Source of the DNA: Aulostomus chinensis
Lineage: Eukaryota; Chordata; Actinopteri; Syngnathiformes; Aulostomidae
Length of the DNA: 64,000 nucleotides
Assembly (NCBI GenBank): GCA_037954235.1
Contig: JBBMOA010000001.1
Span: forward strand, 19,114,643 to 19,178,642
Direction: 5' to 3'
Shown one piece after another: positions 32,100 to 45,400 of this stretch; the stretch's first letter is position 1; the number at the start of each line of letters is the position of its first letter. A program made the position numbers and the translations under genes. A model generated the notes under the pieces. It was not told the origin of the DNA. It worked only from the letters and a program-made list of their open reading frames with translations, and ran no database searches.

Positions 32100-32537
32100 A
32101 AGTAAGTTTACAACTTCACACATTAACACACTTCAGCTCCTGTGGTTTGACCCAAATATATTTTAAAGTCCATGAATAAGCATCCTATTCTGCATGAATA
32201 GCACTTTTACAACATGAGCAAACATTCTCTAAGGTTTTAACAGTCTCAGCTGTGACGCTCTTCCACATTCTGCCTGACGTTTGCAGAGAAACATAGAAAC
32301 CAACAGGTCATCTTCAGCTCCACAAATCCTGAGTGTCATATATTTTCATGAGCTCTTTTCTTGAGAACTCATCTGGAGGGCAGGGAGCTGTTCATTCCTC
32401 TGAGTTGGAAGCTCCTGGGTCCAGAGCTCTCTTTACTGACACCCCATTACTGGCCACTGCTTCCTCCTCATCCATCGTCACTTGGATTTTCAGCAGCCAA
32501 CATCTCTTCCTTTCACCTCTAAAAACTCGTGCACACG

Positions 32538-32610
<73 letters not shown>

Positions 32611-32758
32611 TCCACTAATGATCACATCTCATTTTTCTCTTAGTTCAATTTCAGTTTATTTTTGCATTTTTTGTTAAATGAATTCTTCAGTTGGACTTCA
32701 ACATGCAACTCTCACTCTGGTTACGGCTTCAGAGCGACATTGTGACAAATGGTTTATT
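32100..32758. other. 3' flank of the zinc-finger gene with (CA)n tract
   Basis: No gene seen. Holds a CG/CA microsatellite (32,531-32,607; GCGCGCGC then about 30 CA units). Sequence immediately 5' of 32,758 probably includes the 3' UTR of the zinc-finger gene. Confidence 0.5.
32531..32607. repeat. (CG)n-(CA)n microsatellite
   Basis: CACACGCGCGCGCGCACACA run; the alternating purine-pyrimidine CG part is a potential Z-DNA former. Confidence 0.96.
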
Positions 32759-33756
32759 TCAAGGGTGTGTTTTCATGTATCTCTTATCTAAAAATCTTTT
32801 GCCACATACCGAGCAGGGGAATGGTTTCTCCTCAGTGTGTGTTCTTTTGTGTCTTTTCAGATCCCCCTTTTTGGTAAATCTTGTGCCACAAACTGAGCAG
32901 GGGAAAGGTCTCTCCCCTGTGTGCGTTCTTGTGTGTATTTTCAGATCTCCCTTTCTGGAAAATCTTTTGCCACAAACTGAGCAGGGGTATGGTTTCTCCC
33001 CTGTGTGCGTTCTCATGTGTCTTGTTAGTTGTCCTTTTTCTGAGAACCTTTTGCCACAGATAGGGCAGGGGACTGGTTTCTCCCCAGTGTGAATGTACAT
33101 GTGTGTTTTCAGATATCCTTTAAGTGAGAATGTTTTGCCACAAATAGAACAGGAAAATGGTTTCTCCCCAGTATGTGTTCTCATGTGACTTTTCAGATAT
33201 GCCTTTTCTGAAAATCTTTTGCCACAAACTGAGCATGAGAACGGTTTCTCCCCAGTGTGTGTTCTCATGTGTTTATCCAAACTATTTTTGTAACTATAAC
33301 CTTTACTGCATGTTGAGCACCTAAAGGGACGCTCATCCTTCCTGACTTCAGTCTCAGCTTCAGAAGAGTCTGACATCTGGTCGTCAGTCTGGGGTTGTAC
33401 AAGTGGATCTGGATCTACCTTGCTGGCTGGTTCTGGTTCTGGTCCTCCACACTCTTCTCCATCAGCTTCTGTTTTCAGAGGATGAACTGGGCTGCTGCTC
33501 AGAGACTCTTCTTTCAAGTTCTCCTCAGTTAGACTCTGATGAAGCTGTGGGAACTGGGGTTTCTCTTCGTTCCCTTCACTCTTCACAGGGACCAGAGTGA
33601 AGGGGAACGTGGTGATATCAGCCTCCTCCTGTCCTTGAAGCTGCCCTCCCTCCTCACTGGTCCAGAGCTCCTCCCACTCCTCTTTAATGTGGGGGGGCTC
33701 TGGGTCCTGCAGCTCAGGGGGAACCTCTTTTTTAATCACCAGCAGCTGCTCCACAT
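32759..33756 (-). CDS. C2H2 zinc-finger protein, exon 2
   Basis: Main coding exon of a nuclear DNA-binding protein. It opens at 33,756 after the acceptor TTTGTGTCCTGCAG, so the ATG at 33,769 used by simple ORF calling is intronic. The first ~150 residues are acidic and proline/glutamate-rich, with the V-E-Q-L-L-V-I-K-K-E-V and H-I-K-E-E motifs usual in fish zinc-finger proteins. Then come six complete C2H2 fingers joined by T-G-E-K-P-type linkers, and a seventh finger that stops right after its first histidine. One linker is T-E-E-K-P. Joined to exon 1 the protein is 420 residues. Family members act as transcription factors; the target is unknown. Confidence 0.9.
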
Positions 33757-34649
33757 CTGCAGGACACAAACAGCAACATCAGAAATCTCTTCATTTGACT
33801 CTGAAACAGCGGAGCAACAGACAGAAACAGAAATCAACTAAGATCTGTTATCACGTAACTTCAAACTGAACATACTTGAATGACTGCAGATGTGTATGAT
33901 GGTGTCTCATTGACTAATAAAAGTAGGGCTGCATTTCAAAATAAGAGCATATTAATAAAACTGTGCATGTTCAAATCAAGTGCTCCATTTCAGAAAAATA
34001 ACAAAGGAGCCAAAGCTTGAGTTTCTCTTGTCCTGTCTCACATCTTGACTCAGTCTCAATCTCACAGAGAGGAAATCCCTCCACAGGTGAACCCTTGACT
34101 TCCTTCCCCTCTTGTGTTCTGCTCCTCCACTTCTTTGCTCACTGAGAGAATTGAGCTGACAGGATTTTAAACCTGGGCCTGAATGGAGTGGAGGGGCTCA
34201 TTAGTGAGCCTGGAACGATCCTTAGTTTGATGAAGAGGAGTGGTTATGAGGAGCCAAAAAGGACCAAACACAAAGATGTGATTTTTTGAGGCGGTGGTGT
34301 TACAGGTCTCAGATTGAGACTCTGTATGCAGATGATGTTTCCTGTAAAACAGGATAATTAAGACAATCGGTGAGACGCGTCTGCTCTGTTCAGCTTCTCC
34401 GTGAAGACTGGGAAGCAAACCGGCGTTCACCGGGAGAAGCAGCCCGCGACACTGCCCCCTGCTGGCGGAATGACAAAACTCTCCCATTTTACATGGGACA
34501 GAAATAACATTAAAAAATAATCAAAATAACATAAAATGTGACCGACATTTAATGAGCGTCACAGTGGCATAAACAGACAGACATCGCTATCGGTTGATGC
34601 TGCTGGGAGCGACACAACACCTTCTCCTGGTCAGTGTGCGGGGACTCAC
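33757..34649 (-). other. intron of the zinc-finger gene
   Basis: 893 bp between donor GTGAGT (34,644-34,649) and acceptor CAG (33,757-33,759). The splice keeps frame: the last G of exon 1 joins AT of exon 2 to make an aspartate codon, which restores the R-A-D-V-E-Q-L-L junction typical of this fish family. No gene inside. Confidence 0.85.
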
Positions 34650-34914
34650 CTGCTCTGTCCAGCCTGACACGGGGCTTCAGCACGGCATCGAGCAGCAACC
34701 TCTGCCGGCGGTTCTCCCGCTCGTACTCCGCCACGGTTTCCTCCAGCAGAGCCACGATCTGCTCCGCGGCCGCCGCCAGCCGCTCGGTGAGCAGCGCTCT
34801 CAGCACCGGGACTCCAGCCGCTGAGTCTCCTTCTCCCAGCTGCAGCAGGAAGTCTTCAGCGGCGGCGAGGATCCGCTCCTGGACCGACACCCGCAGCAGC
34901 TGCGCGGCGCACAT
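34650..34914 (-). CDS. C2H2 zinc-finger protein, exon 1
   Basis: ATG at 34,914 begins an 88-codon-plus-one-nucleotide exon encoding an alanine- and leucine-rich helical N-terminal domain (L-L-R-V-S-V-Q-E-R-I, then L-L-E-E-T-V-A-E-Y-E-R-E-N). It ends in L-L-D-A-V and R-V-R-L-D-R-A, the conserved N-terminal module of fish-expanded zinc-finger proteins. It ends at a consensus donor GCAG|GTGAGT. GC content is high and CpGs are frequent, as in a CpG-island first exon. It is followed 893 bp on by the finger exon. There is a longer first-helix region than usual, possibly lineage specific. Confidence 0.88.
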
Positions 34915-34989
34915 GTTGAGGTTCTACCGGCGCCACTCAGCCTTCAGGAGACAAAGACCGAGGCCTTCCGCTTCTTTTCTTCTTCGTCT

Positions 34990-35170
34990 TCTTCAAAACG
35001 AGCAGAGTCCAAGCTCTGTTCTCTGTGCCACTCCAGACTCGCTAACCTGGTAGCAGCGGTAGTGATGAGTCCAGTGATCAAGGATTTCGGTTTGAAAAGC
35101 GCGTATTGATGACGTATTTAGTGACGTCCAAAGCCTCGCCGACCGGAAGTGGCCACGTGACGGATTCAGG
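34990..35170 (-). promoter_or_regulatory. probable CpG-rich promoter of the zinc-finger gene
   Basis: Upstream of exon 1: ACCGGAAGTG ETS core (35,142-35,151), overlapping E-box CACGTG (35,154-35,159) and two CRE-like TGACGT sites (near 35,109 and 35,122). No TATA box. This motif cluster is typical of CpG-island promoters. Confidence 0.45.
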
Positions 35171-35204
35171 ACCTGGTTCTCCGGCTTGGCGTGAGATTCT
35201 ACGC

Positions 35205-35990
35205 CACTAAAGCCTGATTTATGCTTCTGCGTCGCGTCGACGCGTGGTGACGTCAACGTCGAGGACTGTGATTTGTCCGCTCAAAACGTCTTTCCGGTTC
35301 AGTCGCAGCACAACAAAACCGCCATTTTCAAAGTTTCTGTGGTGAAAGCTCCAAGAAAAAATTGACCAAGACGAAGAAAGGATTATTGGCGGCACTACAA
35401 AGACTGATGGCCAACAATTGTTGTCTGTGACCGGAAGAAAACCAAGGAATCCGACAAGAGCCCCGTAAACAATACAAAGACAAACCCCACCCCCTAGCAG
35501 CTTGGCGGTGAATTGCAGAGCAACGCGTTCCCTCGACTCAGAATAAACCAGGCTTTCCAGTCGCACCTGTTTTACGCCCCCGTGCCAGATAAGGACCCCC
35601 ATCGGGCTGTGCCACCCTGGAGGGAGCGGTCTCACAGTCAGTCAGCGGAACCATGCGGATCCGGGCCGGAGCTGTGGGAAGGAGCGCCAATTGTATCGGG
35701 TTGTTGTTTTCTGGACTGCAGCAGAACAGGAGCAGCCGGGACTGGAATGTAGAAGTAGGTTATCTTGAAGTTGACTAAGTTATGGTGAGCGATATTGTGG
35801 TTCAACACTTTAATGAGCTTTAAGGCAAACATATTTCATGAGGAAACAACGCCGGAATTGGACGGATTTCAGCGGCACACAACAACGTATCCGATACACC
35901 TCATTGGAAACCTGGTGGTCTAAGACTAAGAAACACCAGTCACCATGAAGAAAGGAACTTTTAGCTGAGCACTCATGTTCTTTTCTGCAG
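35205..35990. other. unassigned, possible half of a DNA-transposon end
   Basis: Starts with GCCTGATTTATGCTTCTGCG followed by TCGCGTCGACGCG, which is reminiscent of fish PIF/Harbinger termini. No matching opposite end is present. Three short ORFs but no domain. Confidence 0.3.
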
Positions 35991-35993
35991 GTT

Positions 35994-37480
35994 GAATGTC
36001 GCATTTGTTGGACAGAAGCGTCTCATCTCAACAAAAGCACCTCTTCAGTGCTGAGGCATGATGGGGCCAGGCATGAGAATGAAGTCCCAGATCCACCAGG
36101 ATGAACTCAGGTATACAGCCACTCTCCAACTGACTCACAGTTGCTTCATTGATCATTAATTCCTCTTCATTTCTTCTCTCCTTCATCTTTAACCATCCAG
36201 CTTCCAGGAAGCAGATGCTGGATGAGGCTCTGCTGAATTTGATCCTGAAGGACTGCCAGCCCCTCAGCACTGTTGAGAGGGAAGGGTTCAGGGAACTGGT
36301 TCAGGTCCTGGAGCCTCATATGTTTGCCAACCAGAAAGGTTTGTGTGGAAATGATCTAAAGCAGTCCTTGATATCTCCAGTTTATTTCATCTCTAATTTC
36401 AATGTATTGATTTACTCTGGGTGTCATTTTTAGACCATCAAACAAACGGTGGCCAAAAAGTACCAGGAGGAACGGGAAGGAGTGAAAAAGGAAGTCCAGC
36501 TGCCATGTGGACATCTGTGGACATGGAGGCTCCCTTGGCTCTGACCTGTCACTGCATTCGTGAGAATGAATGTGTTGGGAGTGCAAGACTTTCCACAAAG
36601 TCACCCTGCTGACAGTTTGGCCCCAGTCCAAAGAGGCCTGATGGAGGACTGGGCCATCACCAACAAAGTCAAGTGTCTTGTGAGCGACGCAGCACCAAAC
36701 ATGACAGCATCCACTAGACAGCTCCAAATTCACCACTCAGTCTGCACTGCACATCGTCTGAATCTAGGAGTCAGAAAATCCTGTGATCAGATCCCCACTT
36801 CCATCATCAGACACAAAGCCAGGAACACTGACACATCCTTCAGATCAGCACTACAGCCAAGGAGAAGCTGGCTCAGGTGCAGCAACAGATGGGAGGGCCA
36901 ACCCTGAAACTCATCAGTGAGGTGCCAACACGCTGGAACAGCACACACAGCTGTCAGGGCTGCATGATGAGAGGGAACCAGTGTGGGAACCTCTGGCCTC
37001 TCTAAGACAGATTTGACTCCACTGACAGCTGAGGAGTTCACCACCATAGGAGAAGCACTTCTAGTAAACAGAGGTCATTCTAGTAGCCTGGTCCCTCTGT
37101 GGTTGAGCTATAATTTTAGGAAATATGGTCATTATTCAATGGTGACATCTCTCTGCTGAATAATGTAGAACTGAACGGATCCACTGGACCTTCTTTTTAC
37201 AAACAGCAGCATGCAGCAGCTGTCCTGAGTGGAAAACTGCACATTTCTGTTGGTGAGAGTTAATCAAGCGATGGACTTTGTCTCTCAACAGAAGCTGTGT
37301 GGGAAAAACCCTGCAGCTACGAGCGCTTCAGATTCTGAGAGTGATTCTTACGCCATTGGCTGGTTTAACCTGGCGTCTGACCGTGGAGGTGGCCGAGAGG
37401 AGCGTGACATGGCCGCACAGGTAAATCAACTAAAGCAGAGTTACTCTTTGGCAGCAGGCCAGGCCGACAAATGCTAATGT
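35994..37480 (+). pseudogene. hAT transposase (BED-finger type) relic
   Basis: Plus-strand pieces of a ZBED-like hAT transposase in several frames. There is a BED-finger piece (C-x2-C with N-K-S-T-S-S-V-L-R-H) near 36,000-36,085, then D-E-A-L-L-N-L-I and S-T-V-E-R-E-G-F near 36,215-36,295. The central domain has S-D-A-A-P-N-M near 36,685 and C-T-A-H-R-L-N-L near 36,745. E-V-P-T-R-W-N-S-T lies near 36,920. Frameshifts and stops break it between these parts. Two intron-like interruptions (after 36,109 and 36,337) are present, so it may be an old copy of a gene-like rather than single-exon hAT. Dead in any case. Confidence 0.72.
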
Positions 37481-37569
37481 CTCTGACTGACTGACTGATG
37501 AAGTTGGACCATTGGTCAGCCACAATGATGCATGACCACAAATAGAGGCCTGGGTCTTTATGAAGCTCA

Positions 37570-40500
37570 CATGACTGTTAGCATCATTTTGAGGTTATTA
37601 GCAACTGTCATGACATCACTTTAGCATCATTTGGAGGATAGTAGCAACTCTCATCACATCACTGTAGCATCATTTTGATGTCATGAGCAACTCTTACTAC
37701 ATTACTGTAGCATCATTTTGAGGTTTTTAGCAACTCTCACCACATCACTGGAGCATCATTTTGGGGTTGTAAGCAACTCTCACTACATCACTGTGGCATC
37801 ATTTCTTAGGTTCGTAGCAACTCTCATTACATCACGTTCGCATCATTTTGAGGTTCGTAACAACTCTCATTATATCACTGCAAGCATCATTTTGATGTTA
37901 GTCGCAATTTCACTACATCACTGTCAGCATCATTTTAACATTAGTAGCAACTCTCACTACATCACTGTAGCATCATTTTGAGGTTCGTAGCAAATCTCAC
38001 TAAGTCACTGTCACCATCATTTTTAGGTTTTTGGCAAGTCTCACCACATCACTGGAGTATTATTTCTTAGGTTTGTAGCAACTCTCACTACATTAATATA
38101 GCATCATTTCTTAGGTTCGTAGCAACTCTCACTACATCACTGTAGCATCATTTCTTAGGTTCGTAGCATCTCAAATTACATCACTTGATTATCATTTCTT
38201 ATGTGAGAAGAAACTCTCACTACATCACTGTAGCTTTATTTTCAGTTAAGAAGAACCTCTCACTACATTACTGTAAACATCATTTTAAGGATAGTGTCAA
38301 CTCTTACTTCATCACTGTAGCATCATTTTGAGGTTCGTAGTAACTCTCACTCCATGACCTTTGCATCATTTTTTATGTTTTAAGCAACTCTCACTACATT
38401 ACTGTCAGCATCATTTTGAGCATCCGAGTAACTCTCACTACATCACTGTCGCATCATTTCTTAGGTTTGTAGCAACTCTCATTACATCACTTTAGCATCA
38501 TTTTAAAATTAGTAGCAACTGTCATTACATCACTTTAGCATCATTTTGAGATTAGTAGCAACTCTCACTACATCACTGTAGCATCATTTTGAGGTTCGTA
38601 GCAACTCTCATTACATCACTTTTGCATCATTTTGAAATTAGTAGCAACTGTCATTGCATCACTTTAGCATCATTTTGACATTTGTAGCGAATCTCACGAC
38701 ATCACCGTCGCATCATTTCTTAGGTTAATAGCAACTCTCATTACATTACGTTCGCATCGTTTTGAGGTTCGTAGCAACTCTCACGACATCACTGCAAGCA
38801 TTATTTTGAGGTTAGTCGCAGTTTCACTACATCACTGTAAGCATCATTTTGAGGTTCGTCGCAACTCTCATTACATCACTGTAGCATCATTTTGACATTC
38901 GTAGCAACTCTCACTACATCACTGTCAGCATCGTTTTGACATTCGTAGCAACTCTCTCTACATCACTGTAGCATCATTTATTAGGTTCGTAGCAACTCTC
39001 TTTACAACACTGTGGCATCATTTTGAGATTAGTAGCAACTCTCATTGCATCACTTTAGCATCATTTTTAAATTAGTAGCAACTCTCACATCACTCTAGCA
39101 TCATTTTGAGGTTCGTAGCAACTCTCACTACATCACTGAAGGATCATTTTGAGAATAGTTGAAACTCTCAGTACATCACTGTCGCCTTATTTTGAGTTTA
39201 GCAGAAACTCTCACTACATTACTGTCAGCATCATTTTGAGGTTTTTAGCAACTCTCACCACATCACTAGAGCATCATTTCTTAGGTCAGTAGCAACTCTC
39301 ATTACATCATTGTAGCATCATTTTGAGGTTAGTAGCAAATCTCACTACATCACTGAAGCATCCTTTTGAGAATAGTTGAAACTCCCACTACATCACTGTA
39401 GCCTTATTTTGACGTAAGCAGAAACTCTTACAACATGACTGTCAGCATCACTTTGAGGTTGTTCGAAACACTTACTACATTACTGTCAGCATTACTTTGA
39501 GTTTATTAGCAACTATCTCTACATTACTGTTAGCATCATTTTGAGTTTAATAGCAATTCTTACTAAATCACTGTCGCATTATTTGGAGTTTCGTTGCAAC
39601 TCTTACTAAATTTCTGTTGCATTATTTTGAGGTTAGTGGCAACTCTTACTACATGACTGTCAGCATCACTTTGAGGTTGTTCGAAACACTTACTACATTA
39701 CTGTAAGCATCACTGAGTTTATTAGCAACTATCACTACATTACTGTTAGCATCATTTTGAGTTTAATTGCAATTCTTACGACATCACTGTCGCATCATTA
39801 TGAGATCATTACCAATTCTTCTGACATCACTGTCGCATTACTTTGAGGTTCGTAGCAACTCTTACTACATTACTGTAAGCATCACTGAGTTTATTAGCAA
39901 CTATAACTACATTACTGTTAGCATCATTTTGAGCTAAATAGCAATTCTTACGACATCACCGTCAGCATCATTTTTAGGTTACTCGCAACTCTAACCACAT
40001 GACTGTCAGCATCACTTTGAGGTTATTCGAAACTTTCACTCCATTACTGTTAGTATCATTTTGAGTTCATTAGCAATTCTTACTACATCACTGTCGCATC
40101 ATTTTGAGATCTTTAGCAATTCTTCTGACATCACTGTCGCATTATTTTGAGGTTCGTAGCAACTCTGACTACATGACTTTCAGCATCACTTTGAGGTTGT
40201 TCGAAACACTTACTACATTACTGTTAGCATCATTTTGAGTTCATTAGCAATTCTTACTACATCACTGTCGCATCATTTTGAGTTCATTAGCAATTCTTCT
40301 GACATCACTGTCGCAATATTTGGAGGTTCGTAGCAACTCTTGCTACATTACTGTTGCATGATTTTGAGGTTCGTAGCAACTCTTACTACATTACTGTCAG
40401 CATCACTTTTAGGTTATTCGAAACTTTCACTCCATTACTGTTAGCATCATTTTGAGTTCATTAGCAATTCTTACTACATTACTGTCGCATCATTTTGAGA

Positions 40501-41564
40501 TCATGAGCAATTCTTCTGACATCACTGTCACATCATTTTTAGGTTCATAGCAACTCTTACTACATGACTGTCAGCATCACTTTGAGGTTGTTCGAAACAC
40601 TTACTACATTACTGTTAGCATCATTTTGAGTTCATTAGCAATTCTTCCTACATCACTGTAGCATTATTTTGAGGTAAGTAGCAACTCTTACTACATTACT
40701 GTCAGCATTACTGAGTTTATTAGCAACTATCACTACATTACTGTTAGCATCATTTTGAGTTTATTAGCAATTCTTACGACATCACTGTAGCATTATTTTG
40801 AGGTAAGTAGCAACTCTTACTACATGACTGTCAGCATCACTTTGAGGTTATTCGAAACTTTCACTCCATTACAGTTAGCATCATTTTGGGTTTATTAGCA
40901 ATTTTACTACATTACTGTTGCATCATTTTGAGATCATTAGCAATTGTTACGACATCACTGTCGCATTATTTTGAGGTTCATAGCAACTCTTACTACATGA
41001 CTGTCAGCATCACTTTTAGGTTATTCGAAACACTTACTACATTACTGTAAGCATCACTGAGATTATTAGCAACTATCACTACATTACTTTTAGCATGATT
41101 TTGAGTTCATTACAATTATTACTACGTCACTGTCGCATCATTTTGAGATCATTAGCAATTCTTACGACATCACTGTCGCATCATTTTGAGATCTTTAGCA
41201 ATTCTTCTGACATCACTGTCGCATTATTTTGAGGTTCGTCGCAACTCTTACTACATGACTGTCACCATCACTTTGAGGTTATTCGAAACGTTCACTCCAT
41301 TGCTGTTAGCATCATTTTGAGTTGATTAGCAATTCTTACTAAATCACTGTGACATTATTTTGAGATCATTAGCAATTCTTCTGACATCACTGTCACATTA
41401 TTTTGAGGTTCGTTGCAACTCTTACTCCATTACTGTCAGCATCACTTTGAGTTTATTAGCAACTATCACTACATTACTGTTAGCATCATTTTGAGTTTAT
41501 TAGCAATTCTCACGACATCACTGTAGCATTGAATTGAGTTCATTAGCAACTCTTACTAAATGAC
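37570..41564. repeat. 43-bp satellite array, left part
   Basis: About 93 tandem monomers of ~43 bp built on GCATCATTTTGAGGTTCGTA followed by GCAACTCTCACTACATCACTGT. The first ~1.9 kb is a simple monomer array. From about 39.4 kb on, monomer types alternate in blocks of four, five or six. The array continues unchanged at 49,457 after the gypsy insertion. Confidence 0.97.
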
Positions 41565-41980
41565 TGTCGGTTCTTGTACTTCACTTGCGTTGTGTATTTA
41601 AGGACGAGGTAGTCTGTTTCACCGTTGGCACACTCGCCGTTTATTTCTCGTCTGGACTGACCTGGCATGGAGATTTAACACACAGTCAGCTTTTTATAAA
41701 AAAAGGACAGGCTCGACTGTACGGGAGCTTTATGATTCAAAATATAACTTAAACCACTCCTTCATATTAAAATAAAGTAATTAATATAAAACAAAGACAG
41801 AGCTCATAAGTCATACACCTGCCCCGGAGGCAGCGAGGTCCGACTGTTGCTACCCCCCGGGGTGCACGACCCTAAACCACAGGGGGTGCTGCCTTTAATT
41901 GCAGTAGGAAACCCCAGTTCCCGTGTTTTGTGAATGTGTTTTAAATGGCAAGTGGGATCACAACTCTTAACTTCGTTACA
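41565..41980 (-). repeat. gypsy 3' LTR (416 bp)
   Basis: Plus-strand ends TGTCGGTTC and TTCGTTACA. Identical to the other LTR except for one G/A change near 41,692 and loss of AG close to the plus-strand start. Contains CACCTGCCCC and CACAGGGGGTGCTGCC motifs. Confidence 0.95.
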
Positions 41981-41992
41981 TTCCCCCCTACT
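41981..41992 (-). promoter_or_regulatory. gypsy polypurine tract
   Basis: AGTAGGGGGGAA on the minus strand directly abutting the 3' LTR, the standard plus-strand primer of LTR elements. Confidence 0.85.
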
Positions 41993-42462
41993 GATCTCCA
42001 CTTGCCCATACAACCAACTCAAAAGAAAAGAAAAATGAGACTGGACTGTACATCACTCAAACAATAAACATGCCAGGCACCATAGACAACATCTCAAGAG
42101 GAGGGAATGGATTAAAAAAAAAAATTCAAAGTGTACAGTGCTGCTAATATCACAGATACGAAATACTCCAGGCAAGAGACTATTCCTTAAGAATTAGAAT
42201 GAGGAAGGGTTGCAAAGCCTTCCAACACCCATAGGAAAAACATGCCCATATACATGTTAAACTACTTAGAAATCATGTCAGTAAAACAGCACACAAATTT
42301 ACCACCTGGACATACTCAGCTAGTAGTCACACACAGGTGTCAAACCATCACAGTAAAGAAAAAAAATTTACAAGAACCAGACCCTCCTCAAAATTGAAGG
42401 AACTCATAGGCAATATTTGAACCCATAATCACCTACACATGTGTACATTATATGGAACAATG

Positions 42463-45400
42463 CTAGCGACCAGCAAGAACTTTCTGGTGCATATTCTGAA
42501 TAAGCCTAACGACTGGTCTAACAACTCTCCCATATCTTGTCCTCATTCTCTGCAAGTTATCACGGGAATGGTCCTGTCTGGCCTCTGTTGCAGGAGGCAG
42601 CAAGTCAGATGAGAGAGCAAGAGAGACAGAAGGTTGAGAGTCAGGTAAGTCGACAGAGCAGTCAGCATTAACAGCAGAACCACAATGGTCAGACTGGTTC
42701 AGTTTGTCAGAACTGGTCTCATCTGAACTGTCAAGTCTCTTCTCAGTGCGACTGTCATGGTCAACTTGATCAGGTGTGTCGGATCCAGTCTGGTCGTGTC
42801 CATCCACATCGGTCATAGAGGTCGACTGATCTCTGGTGGAGCCTGGAAGCTGAGAGATCCAATAGACAGTCCTGTCCTCAGGTCCACATCCAGGAAGAAC
42901 AGTCGAACCATCCTGTTCAGCACCCATCACAGACTCATCCACAGCCTCATCGGTCAGGTCACTGACAAATGAGCCACCATCTTCCGGATCAGCAGGGACA
43001 GGTAAGAAGTTCACTGGCATGATGAGGTTCCTGTGGACCACTTTCTCCTGGTTCATCGCACAGTTCCTGAGTCTGAAGGTGTGAGTGTTATCCTGTTTCT
43101 CCACAACTGTGTACAGATGACCCTCCCAGCGATCAGCCAGCTTCCTCCGACCTCGCTCTCCTTTGTTAGCCAACAAGACTCTGTCTCCAACCTCCACTGG
43201 TGCACCCCTCACCTTGCGGTTGTACAGCTCAGTCTGCTTCTCTTGTTGTTTTGTGGTCGAAATCTGAGCAATCCTGATAGCTTCAGCCAAGTCACGCCGG
43301 AGACACTGCACATAGACATCGTAATCCACCACCTGCTCATCCATGAGTACAGACTGAAACATCATGTCCACAGGCAATCTGGGAACCCTGCCGAACATGA
43401 GCAGAAAGGGTGCGAACCCTGTGGTTTCATGGACTGTCGCATTGTAGGAGAAGGTGAGTGAACGCAGGAGCTGGGGCCATTTTTGCTTGGCTCTGGGTGG
43501 AAGAGCCCTGATCATGTTACCAAGGGTGCGATTGAACCTTTCGACCGCCCCATTGCCCATGGGGTGGTAAGGCGTCGTATGAGACTTTTCCACACCAGCG
43601 ACTTGGAGCATCTCTGCAATCAGGCTGCTTTCGAAGTTCGCACCTTGGTCTGAATGCACTCGCTCTGGGAAGCCATACACACAGAAAAAGTTGTTCCAGA
43701 GTTGATGAGCGACAGCCTTGGCGGACTGGTTGGGACAGAGGTAGGCCTGAGCGAGCTTGGTAAAATGGTCAGTCACAACGAGCACATCTAGAGATTTGTT
43801 GGAAGAGTCCTCAGCTGACCAAAAATCAATGCAGACCAACTCGAGAGGTCTAGAGGTCTTAACACTCTCGAGTGGCGCCCTGGCCTCAGGTTCAGGAGAC
43901 TTACTGACCAAACACCGCCGGCAGCACTGCACGTACTCCTTAACATCCTTCTCCATCCCGATCCAGTAAAACCGCTGTCTAGCCAAGTAGAACGTCCTCT
44001 TCTGCCCTTGATGCCCCGCCTCATCGTGGATACCTCTCAGGACCTTGTCTTTCAGGTAAGTGGGCACGACATATCTGAAAGTCTTTCTCCTTGTCACAAC
44101 ATCTTTTGATGTGCGATACAGAACACCTGCTTTGATGGTAAGTTGTTCCCAGTGCCGGAGAAGCCGCAAGGCTTCAGCTGGCTCATGTGGGCGTTCACGT
44201 CTCGACGGCCGTCTCTGACGTTCCACAAAGTGGAGCACCCGACCCAGGCATGGATCAGCACGTTGCAACGATGTCAGTTTGTCTATGGGCAGAGGGCGGA
44301 AATCAGACAGGTCGGCAGGCAGGAGTGACTGAGCGAGTTGCGGCAAGCAGAATGCATGAGGGGGCAAGCAGTCTTTCTCTAGGGAGTGTTCGAGGACAGC
44401 CGACACAGCTTTTGAGGAAATAGGCGGGTGTTGGGGCACCGCCACTGCACTGTTGGGGGCCACAGTCAAGGGACGACGCTGCAGGCGGCTGAGGGGATCA
44501 CAAGACAGCCGGAAAGCATCCTGCACACAGTCAGGTTCCAAGGCAGCTGCTTCCTCCAGAAGAGCACCATAAGGGACTGTAGTGAGTCGATGGAGAACAC
44601 TGGGGTGCACAAAGGGCTCACGGCTGAGGGCGTCCGCCACCACATTCTTAGGGCCAGGAATGTATCTGATGTCAAAGTTGTATGGGGCCAGTTTCGACAC
44701 CCACCTCTGTTCACAGGCGTCTAGCTTTGGCTTACTGAGAATGTAAGTGAGCGGGTTATTGTCTGTCCATACAGTGAAGTGGTGGCCCCTCAGCCAGTGG
44801 CTGAACTTGTCGCACACAGCCCACATAAGCGCGAGGAATTCCAGCCTGTGTGCTGGGTAGCGTGACTGGGCATAATTCAGTGACTTGCTGGCAAACGCGA
44901 TGGACCTCGCAACATCATCACCATCAGCCAGCTGGGAAAGCACAGCCCCGAGGCCATTGGAGGAGGCATCAACCGACAGGAGGAAAGGCTTACTGAAGTC
45001 GGGGTGAGCGAGAGTGACATTGCTCAACAAAGCCTGCTTCAGCTTCCTGAAAGCCTCACCGCATGCAGGAGTCCAATCAGCAGATGAGAGGGTCCGCGAT
45101 GTAAGCCGGATCGGTTTACCCTTGGTACGCTGCAGCCTCTTCCCACCAGACGTCAGCGCAAACAAAGGCTTGCTGATACCAGAGTACCCCTCAAAAAACT
45201 GCTGATAAAAACCAACCATCCCAAGGAAGGACCTGATCTTCGTGGGAGATGGGATGTCGGTGCCCTCCACCATTAGGTCACTCTCCTGCAAGCCCACAAT
45301 AGCCTTGACTTTCTCTGGATCAGTCGAAATGCCCTCCTTCGTCACAATATGCCCCAGAAACTTCACTGAAGGCCTCATGAAGTGACACTTTTTGGGAGAA

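Noticed and set aside
41940..41980. Resemblance of the LTR end (AACTCTTAACTTCGTTACA) to the satellite (AACTCTTACTACATTAC)
   Set aside because: The same LTR end occurs in both LTRs, and the similarity is short, so chance is the simplest explanation.
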